From CAZGSV01 sp964528605 (GTDB lineage Bacteria > Armatimonadota > Zipacnadia > CAZGSV01): 28,352 nt of DNA. The DNA lies in NCBI GenBank assembly GCA_964528605.1, contig CAZGSV010000031.1:1-28352 (forward strand), in the 5' to 3' direction. Below, piece by piece: positions 23,840-28,352 of this stretch (positions are counted from its first letter, which is position 1; every line of letters begins with the position of its first letter). Made by a program: the position numbers and the translations under genes. The notes under the pieces were generated by a model. It saw only the letters and a list, made by a program, of their open reading frames with translations. It was not told the DNA's origin and searched no databases.

Positions 23840-24871
23840 GTGAACGCGAACAGAGGACGCCGGGCCATGCTGGCCGTGCTCGCCGGCGCGGTCGTTGCTG
23901 CCTTGGTGGCGATAGCCGTTGTCGGCGTTGCACGGGGGCAGAAGGGAGGCCCCCCAAGCGCGCCGGCGGCCAAAGGCACTAAGGGGGCCGCTAGGGCGGC
24001 CGGGGCCAAGGGCGCCGGGGCGCCGCCGGCACGCACGACGGGCGCCAGGCCGCCTGCTGCACTCCCCAAGGGCGTGCCGGCCTTGCCAGCCGCGCCCGGA
24101 GCAGCGAAGCCTCCGGCCGCCGCTGGAAAGGGTGTGCCCCAACTTGGCGGCCCAGCGGGAAAGCCGGCGGGTACCGAGCCACAGATCGCGGTTGCCCCGG
24201 TTATGGAGCCGTTCGAAGACTGGCGCGTGAACCCCTTCCTGGAGTACCCCTTGACGAGGGAGCAGATTGCGGCGCTCATGAAGGGCCCGTCGGTGCTGGC
24301 CGGCTCTTATCGCTGGCTGGCCATTGCGGTGCCCCGCTACCGGGCGCCCGCTGGTTGGTACCGCATACCGCCACGGGCCGCTGCCCCCACTGCGGTGGGG
24401 CCGGGGGTCGGGGTAGGCGCGCAGCCGGTCGAAGAGACCTTCGGCAGCGCTGAAAACCTACTCGGCCCTGAAGCCTATCGCCCCGGGGTGGCTTACGGCC
24501 GTATGGAGGGCCTGCGGACTTCGGCCGTGATGCTGGGGCAGAGGACGAATGCGGTTATCGAGTGGCCTTCGGGCAACGCGATAGTGGTCACGCCCGGCAT
24601 GCAGATTGCGGGCGGATACGTCGTGGACAGCATTCTGGCCGATCAGGTGATCTTGCGGGACCCGCAGGGCCAGTTGCGGAGCGTGCCGCTAGCGGCCCGG
24701 CCGGCCCCGAGGCCCACGGTCGCTCCGCCCCGGGCCCCGGCGGGGCCGACTTACTATACGCCGTACGCCCCGCCGGCAGGGTACCCCGGCTACTATCAGC
24801 CACAGCCGGCGCCAGGTGCCCCGGCCCCTCAGGGGCCCGCGGGGGGCGGGCGCCCCCGGGAGGAGAAGTAG
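23840..24871 (+). CDS. Membrane-anchored PilP/GspC-like periplasmic linker
   Basis: A 343-residue protein in the pilP position. It starts at GTG 23840, with a basic NRGRR segment before a single membrane helix (about 10-31); ATG 23867 is a possible alternative but would drop the basic residues. Residues 34-112 form an Ala/Pro/Lys/Gly-rich linker of low complexity. A conserved-looking middle (EPFEDWRVNPFLEYPLTREQI) is followed by a small beta domain (about 222-286): VMLGQRTNAVIEWPSGNAIVV, TPGMQIAGGYVVDSIL, DQVILRDPQGQ. This matches the logic of the PilP/GspC homology-region fold that touches the secretin N0 domain. No lipobox is visible, so the anchor is a helix as in GspC, not a lipid as in PilP. 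A Pro/Tyr-rich tail closes it. Confidence 0.7.
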   Translation: MNANRGRRAMLAVLAGAVVAALVAIAVVGVARGQKGGPPSAPAAKGTKGAARAAGAKGAGAPPARTTGARPPAALPKGVPALPAAPGAAKPPAAAGKGVPQLGGPAGKPAGTEPQIAVAPVMEPFEDWRVNPFLEYPLTREQIAALMKGPSVLAGSYRWLAIAVPRYRAPAGWYRIPPRAAAPTAVGPGVGVGAQPVEETFGSAENLLGPEAYRPGVAYGRMEGLRTSAVMLGQRTNAVIEWPSGNAIVVTPGMQIAGGYVVDSILADQVILRDPQGQLRSVPLAARPAPRPTVAPPRAPAGPTYYTPYAPPAGYPGYYQPQPAPGAPAPQGPAGGGRPREEK

Positions 24872-24884
24872 ACTGAGGGCCGCC

Positions 24885-24913
24885 TTGAGTGGCATCGGGC
24901 AAACTGCTATGAT
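24885..24913 (+). promoter_or_regulatory. Good sigma-70-type promoter before the STN/secretin genes
   Basis: TTGAGT (24885-24890, 4 of 6) and TATGAT (24908-24913, 5 of 6) have ideal 17-base spacing. A start near 24920 gives a leader of about 29 bases with AGGAGGT (24932-24938) ahead of ATG 24949. The outer-membrane genes can therefore be expressed separately from pilMNO. Confidence 0.6.
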
Positions 24914-24948
24914 AGAGGTCGACGCACTGTGAGGAGGTGCTTGGCGTT

Positions 24949-25719
24949 ATGAGAGCGCTCTTAGTGGCAGGGGTCTGTGTGCTGCTGGCGGGGCCTGCCC
25001 TCGCCCAGCAGACGCTTAGTATCGAGGCACGTGATGCCACAGTGCAGGAAGTCGTGGACATGATCCGGCAGAACACCGGGCTCAACATCGTAACCCGGAT
25101 CGTGGGAGAGCAGCCCCGCATCACAGTGCACGTTACCGACACGCCCGACAATATTCTGGACGCGGTGGCGGCTGCGGCGGACCTGATTGTGGAGAGACAG
25201 CCCTCCATCTACGTGCTGCGCGGCCTCGGTACGGGTAAGACGACACTCATCGGCTCTGGGGTTGCGCCCGTGGGCCCCACCACTGGCATAGTGGCTACGC
25301 AGCCTGCTGTGCCCGTGCCGGTGGCGATCAGAGACCGCACTGAGGAAGAGACTCTGACTCTCCAGGAGCAGGCCCAGGAGGAGCGGATCTGGGTCAAGGT
25401 ACCTGTCATGTACAATGACGTACAGTACGTGCTCAGCATGATAGGCGGTGGTGGTGGCGGCCGCGGCGGCTATGGCGGCGGCGGCAGTGGTTACGGCGGC
25501 CGCAGCGGCGGTTACGGCGGCCGCAGCGGCGGTTATGGTGGCGGCGGTTACGGTGGCGGCGGTTACGGTGGCGGCGGTTACGGCGGCGGCGGTTACGGCG
25601 GCGGCGGTTACGGTGGCGGCGGTTACGGCGGCGGCGGTTACGGCGGGCTGGGTGGCGGCTACGGAGGTACCGGCGGGCTGGGTGGCGGCGGCTATGGCGG
25701 CGGAGGCAGGAGATACTAG
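24949..25719 (+). CDS. Secreted STN-domain protein with Gly-Tyr repeat tail
   Basis: A 256-residue protein with a clear signal peptide (cleavage ALA|QQ at 19). Residues 22-92 are an STN (secretin/TonB N0) domain: LSIEARDATVQEVVDMIRQ, NIVTR, ITVHVTDTPDNILDAV, SIYVLRG. After a Pro/Thr linker, IWVKVPVMYNDVQYVLSMIGG (147-167) resembles the first strand and helix of a secretin N1 domain. The remaining ~90 residues are Gly/Tyr repeats with no secretin barrel. Start choice: a strong AGGAGGT site lies 10 bases before ATG 24949; the upstream GTG overlaps that site. It stands directly before the secretin gene and copies its front-half layout. A secretin partner or plug is inferred; function unknown. 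Confidence 0.83.
   Translation: MRALLVAGVCVLLAGPALAQQTLSIEARDATVQEVVDMIRQNTGLNIVTRIVGEQPRITVHVTDTPDNILDAVAAAADLIVERQPSIYVLRGLGTGKTTLIGSGVAPVGPTTGIVATQPAVPVPVAIRDRTEEETLTLQEQAQEERIWVKVPVMYNDVQYVLSMIGGGGGGRGGYGGGGSGYGGRSGGYGGRSGGYGGGGYGGGGYGGGGYGGGGYGGGGYGGGGYGGGGYGGLGGGYGGTGGLGGGGYGGGGRRY
25489..25650 (+). repeat. In-frame tandem repeats coding Gly-Tyr runs
   Basis: Two copies of a 21-base unit coding GYGGRSG-type repeats (25489-25509, 25510-25530) are followed by seven 15-base units of the form GGTTAYGGYGGCGGC (25531-25635) and one partial diverged copy (25636-25650). The units are multiples of three, so copy-number change would keep the reading frame. Confidence 0.93.
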
Positions 25720-25722
25720 AAG

Positions 25723-25741
25723 CGCTCCCTTGTTGGGGGCG
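25723..25741 (+). other. Weak hairpin after the STN gene
   Basis: CGCTCCC (25723-25729) can pair with GGGGGCG (25735-25741), using one G-U pair, around TTGTT. No T tract follows. The rest of the 130-base gap before the secretin start shows only the AGGAGGT site at 25831-25837. Confidence 0.3.
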
Positions 25742-25849
25742 TGAGGAGACAGACCTGAGTGGCGGCAAAAGCGGCCGCAGTCCATGGCAGTGTACGCGGG
25801 AGCGCGGCGTGCGTGGGGGCTACACGGCCGAGGAGGTCGAAGGTGTCGG

Positions 25850-27469
25850 ATGGCTGACAGGACAAGGACGTTGTGTCTTCTGCTGGCGCTGATGCTGGTG
25901 TGTGGGAGTGCGCTGGCGGTCGAGGGACCGGGAATGCGCGTGAGCGTGCGGGACGTGCCCGTGGCTCAGTTGCTGCAGAGACTGATGTTCGACAGCGGTC
26001 GCCAGATCGTCATCTCCGGGGACATCAATCAGAAGATCTCTGTGCAACTCGAGGGGCAGAGCCTGGACGAGGCCATGCAAGTCATCGCGCAGCAGACCGG
26101 GCTGCACGTGGCCAAGCGCGGCGACATCTGGGTCGTCTCCGACCAGCCCACCGCGGAGGAATCCGGCAGCACTTCGGCAACGGCGCTCAATTCGGCCGTT
26201 GTCATTCCGCCGCCACCTCCGGCGGCCGCTGCGGCCTCCGGCAGTCCCAGCGTGGACGGCAAGCCGCTCAAGTATGAGAAGATCGTTCTGAAATTCGCTG
26301 ACGTTTACGAGATTGCTCGTCTGCTTGGAGCCTACGTGCCGGAGACGCCGTGGGAGAAAATGCAGTTGGAAAGTGGTCGCTGGCCGGCGGCGCTACCGGG
26401 CGGGGGGTACGGCGGCGCGGAGAGCGCCAGCGCGGGAACCGCTGGCGGCCCGAGCAATCCCTTTAGTCCGGTGACCGGCGGCTACCATCAGCGTCGGGCC
26501 GGGGGCGGCCTCGGTGGCGGAACCTACGGCGCGCAGCAGTACGGCGGCGGGGCGGGCATATATGGCGGCGGCCTCGGTGGCGGAGCCTACGGCGGAGTGT
26601 ATGGCGGCGGAGGGGTCGGGGGCCGCCTGGACGGCATCGCCGCCATCGTCCCCTTCCCTCCGGAGAACGCGCTCGTGGTGCAGGGCACCCAGGAGGGCAT
26701 TGACCGGCTTCGCGAGTTGCTGGCGCTCTTTGATACCCAGCCTACCTTGCTCGAGGTTACGGTGCAGTTGGTGGAGATTCGCGTGGATTCCTCGGACCAA
26801 CTGGGCCTTTCCTGGTCGCCTCTGTCGAGCCCGACGACCGAGATGACCTTCGGGACGGTGGCGCCGCAGCCCGGCATCGGCGTGACCACTATTCGTTACG
26901 CCAAAGGGGACTTCTGGGTACGCCTCGGGGCGCTCCTCTCCGGCGGACGCGCACGCATCGTGCAGAGCCCGCGCATAGTGTGCAAGAGCAGCCCGACCAT
27001 CATGCCCTCCGTGTTCGTCAATACTCCGCAGGTGGCCTGGATTCCGGAGACCTCATACACGCAGTTTGGCACTCCGGTGGTGGTCTACACTCCGGAGACC
27101 ATCAACATCCCCATCAGCCTCAGCCTCTACCCACGCGTGAACGGCGACGGCACCATCAACGTGATCCTCTATCCGACCTTCACCGAGTTCGCCGGCTATA
27201 GCCCGCCTCCGCCGGGGGGCGGGGCGGGTGTCCCGTTGACCATCACCCGTCAGATAACCGCTGACTTCAATATCGCCAACGGTGACACGGTGATCATCGG
27301 GGGCGTGGTGCGCAGAAACGATACCTCGACCTGGTACGAGGTGCCGCTGCTCAGCGAGCTGCCCGTCATCGGCCCGCTCTTCCGCAGCAAGAGCACCACC
27401 CATGCCGAGAATGAACTCGTGATCCTGGTCACTCCGCGCATCCTGCATACGCCCACTTCCGTGCTGTAG
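25850..27469 (+). CDS. pilQ: Type IV pilus / type II-like secretin
   Basis: The secretin forms the outer-membrane channel for the pilus. The 539-residue protein has a signal peptide (cleavage ALA|VE near 23), an STN/N0 domain (28-98), a Pro/Ala linker, an N1-type domain (143-160 continued at 262-296) interrupted by a Gly/Tyr-rich insert (about 183-261), and the secretin core (297-532). The core contains QSPRIVCKS, NGDTVIIGGVVR and the signature VPLLSELPVIGPLF (498-511). It is shorter than usual PilQ, with no AMIN domains and a single N1. ATG 25850 is preferred, with AGGAGGT 12 bases upstream; a longer in-frame start has no ribosome site and spoils the signal peptide. GspD is an alternative name, but linkage to pilMNO favours PilQ. 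Confidence 0.93.
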   Translation: MADRTRTLCLLLALMLVCGSALAVEGPGMRVSVRDVPVAQLLQRLMFDSGRQIVISGDINQKISVQLEGQSLDEAMQVIAQQTGLHVAKRGDIWVVSDQPTAEESGSTSATALNSAVVIPPPPPAAAAASGSPSVDGKPLKYEKIVLKFADVYEIARLLGAYVPETPWEKMQLESGRWPAALPGGGYGGAESASAGTAGGPSNPFSPVTGGYHQRRAGGGLGGGTYGAQQYGGGAGIYGGGLGGGAYGGVYGGGGVGGRLDGIAAIVPFPPENALVVQGTQEGIDRLRELLALFDTQPTLLEVTVQLVEIRVDSSDQLGLSWSPLSSPTTEMTFGTVAPQPGIGVTTIRYAKGDFWVRLGALLSGGRARIVQSPRIVCKSSPTIMPSVFVNTPQVAWIPETSYTQFGTPVVVYTPETINIPISLSLYPRVNGDGTINVILYPTFTEFAGYSPPPPGGGAGVPLTITRQITADFNIANGDTVIIGGVVRRNDTSTWYEVPLLSELPVIGPLFRSKSTTHAENELVILVTPRILHTPTSVL

Positions 27470-27521
27470 GAGGTCCCCTCCCTGCAGCCTCGCAGAAGCG
27501 GCAGGAGCGCCCGCGGGTGTG

Positions 27522-27547
27522 AGCGCCCAGGTGGCGCTTTTGCTTTT
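27522..27547 (+). terminator. Intrinsic terminator after the secretin gene
   Basis: AGCGCC (27522-27527) and GGCGCT (27533-27538) form a 6-bp stem with loop CAGGT, followed by TTT and then GCTTTT. It lies about 50 bases past the secretin stop and before aroC, so it probably ends the pilus transcript. Confidence 0.75.
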
Positions 27548-27573
27548 GCCGGGGCGGTGCTGGGGGAGTCCAT

Positions 27574-28352
27574 ATGGCGATGAGATTCCTCACCGCAGGC
27601 GAATCTCACGGCAAGGCGCTCGTGGTCATCGTGGAGGGCCTCCCGGCTCGCATGCCTCTCACCGCGGAACACATCAACGCGGACCTCGCCAGGCGCCAGC
27701 AGGGGTACGGGCGGGGGGGGCGGATGGACATCGAGCGCGACCAAGTGGAGATCCTATCCGGGGTACGTCTTGGCGAGACCCTGGGCAGCCCCGCGGCCCT
27801 GCTCATCCGCAACCGCGACTGGGAGAACTGGCAGGACCGTATGAGCGTCGAGCCGGGCGAGAAGCGGCCGGAAGCGGCGACCACGCCGCGGCCCGGACAT
27901 GCCGACCTGGCCGGGGCCCTGAAGTACGGTTTCGGCGACGTGCGCAATGTGCTCGAGCGAGCGAGCGCGCGCGAAACGGCGGCGCGCGTCGCGGCAGGCG
28001 CTACCGCCCGACGGCTGCTGAGTGAGTTCGGCGTGCGGGTGGCCAGTCACGTGGTGGCCGTGGGGGAGGTGGCGGCGGGTGTCAGCGCGGGCACAACCAC
28101 GGTTGCGGAGGTGGAGGCGCGCGCCGAGGGGTCGCCGCTGCGCTGCGTGGACAGGCAAGCAGAGCAGGCCATGATGCGGGCCATTGACCGGGCCCGCGAC
28201 GTCGGCGACACCTTGGGCGGCGTTTTTGAAGTCGTGGCCGAGGGGCTTCCCGTCGGGCTCGGATCGTACGCGCATTGGGATCGCAGGCTCGACGGGCGGC
28301 TGGCACAGGCGGTGATGTCCATCCCGGCAATTAAGGCTGTGGAGATCGGCCT
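27574..28352 (+). CDS. aroC: Chorismate synthase, C-terminal part missing
   Basis: Chorismate synthase converts 5-enolpyruvylshikimate-3-phosphate to chorismate using reduced FMN, the last step of the shikimate pathway and directly after AroA. 259 codons are open to the right edge; full enzymes are about 360-390 residues. Motifs are FLTAGESHG (residues 5-13), RRQQGYGRGGRM (40-51, FMN/substrate arginines), TTPRPGHADLAGALKYG (103-119), RASARETAARVAAGA (129-143) and DTLGGVFEVV (212-221). A GGGGAG site lies 5 bases before ATG 27574; ATG 27580 gives the more usual MRFLTAGESHG start and is an alternative. It follows the terminator of the pilus cluster and probably has its own promoter, which I cannot place. 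Confidence 0.96.
   Translation, partial: MAMRFLTAGESHGKALVVIVEGLPARMPLTAEHINADLARRQQGYGRGGRMDIERDQVEILSGVRLGETLGSPAALLIRNRDWENWQDRMSVEPGEKRPEAATTPRPGHADLAGALKYGFGDVRNVLERASARETAARVAAGATARRLLSEFGVRVASHVVAVGEVAAGVSAGTTTVAEVEARAEGSPLRCVDRQAEQAMMRAIDRARDVGDTLGGVFEVVAEGLPVGLGSYAHWDRRLDGRLAQAVMSIPAIKAVEIG

Noticed and set aside
24842..24857. GGGGGC/GCCCCC hairpin near the end of the PilP-like gene as a terminator
   Set aside because: It lies within the coding sequence in a Gly/Pro-coding stretch and has no T tract.
25446..25716. Gly-Tyr repeat region as a CRISPR array or intergenic satellite
   Set aside because: Units are 15 and 21 bases with no spacers, and they lie in frame inside a gene with a signal peptide and STN domain.

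Overview
This GC-rich window reads as part of a chromosome from an uncultured or environmental diderm bacterium. The outer membrane is implied by a PilQ/GspD-type secretin, and several genes have Sec signal peptides. The prepilin style (a Cys/Asn/Gln motif after the helix, a late His...Asp-Gly motif, and giant minor pilins) is reminiscent of Armatimonadota-like lineages, but that taxonomic guess is weak. No rRNA, tRNA, CRISPR array, transposase or phage gene was seen.

Layout. On the minus strand at the left edge lies a compact aromatic/histidine biosynthesis run, hisC-tyrA-aroA (2714 to 1). aroA starts inside the end of tyrA and runs off the window. A divergent region of about 200 bases follows, holding an imperfect dyad over candidate promoters in both directions and a terminator-like hairpin ahead of the first pilin gene. 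Everything from 2911 to the right edge is on the plus strand.

The plus-strand cluster has three blocks. (1) A pilus-tip block, 2911-20688: a prepilin, PilV-like, PilW-like and PilX-like minor pilins, a 1745-residue secreted beta-propeller protein in the PilY1 position, and two large secreted proteins (724 and 877 residues) that I do not recognise beyond an IPT/TIG domain. (2) An assembly-platform block, 20849-24871: pilM, pilN, pilO and a membrane-anchored PilP/GspC-like protein. (3) An outer-membrane block, 24949-27469: a small STN-domain protein with a Gly-Tyr repeat tail, then the secretin. A good intrinsic terminator follows, and then aroC, cut by the right edge.

Together the genes encode most of a type IV pilus or related type IV filament machine: envelope-spanning complex, secretin, minor-pilin priming complex and a very large tip adhesin set. 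The extension/retraction ATPases, the PilC platform protein and the prepilin peptidase are not in the window and must be elsewhere. The most unusual points are the oversized tip proteins that share a beta-rich module, the PilY1-position protein with an amidotransferase-like front domain, and the small protein that matches only the front half of the neighbouring secretin.
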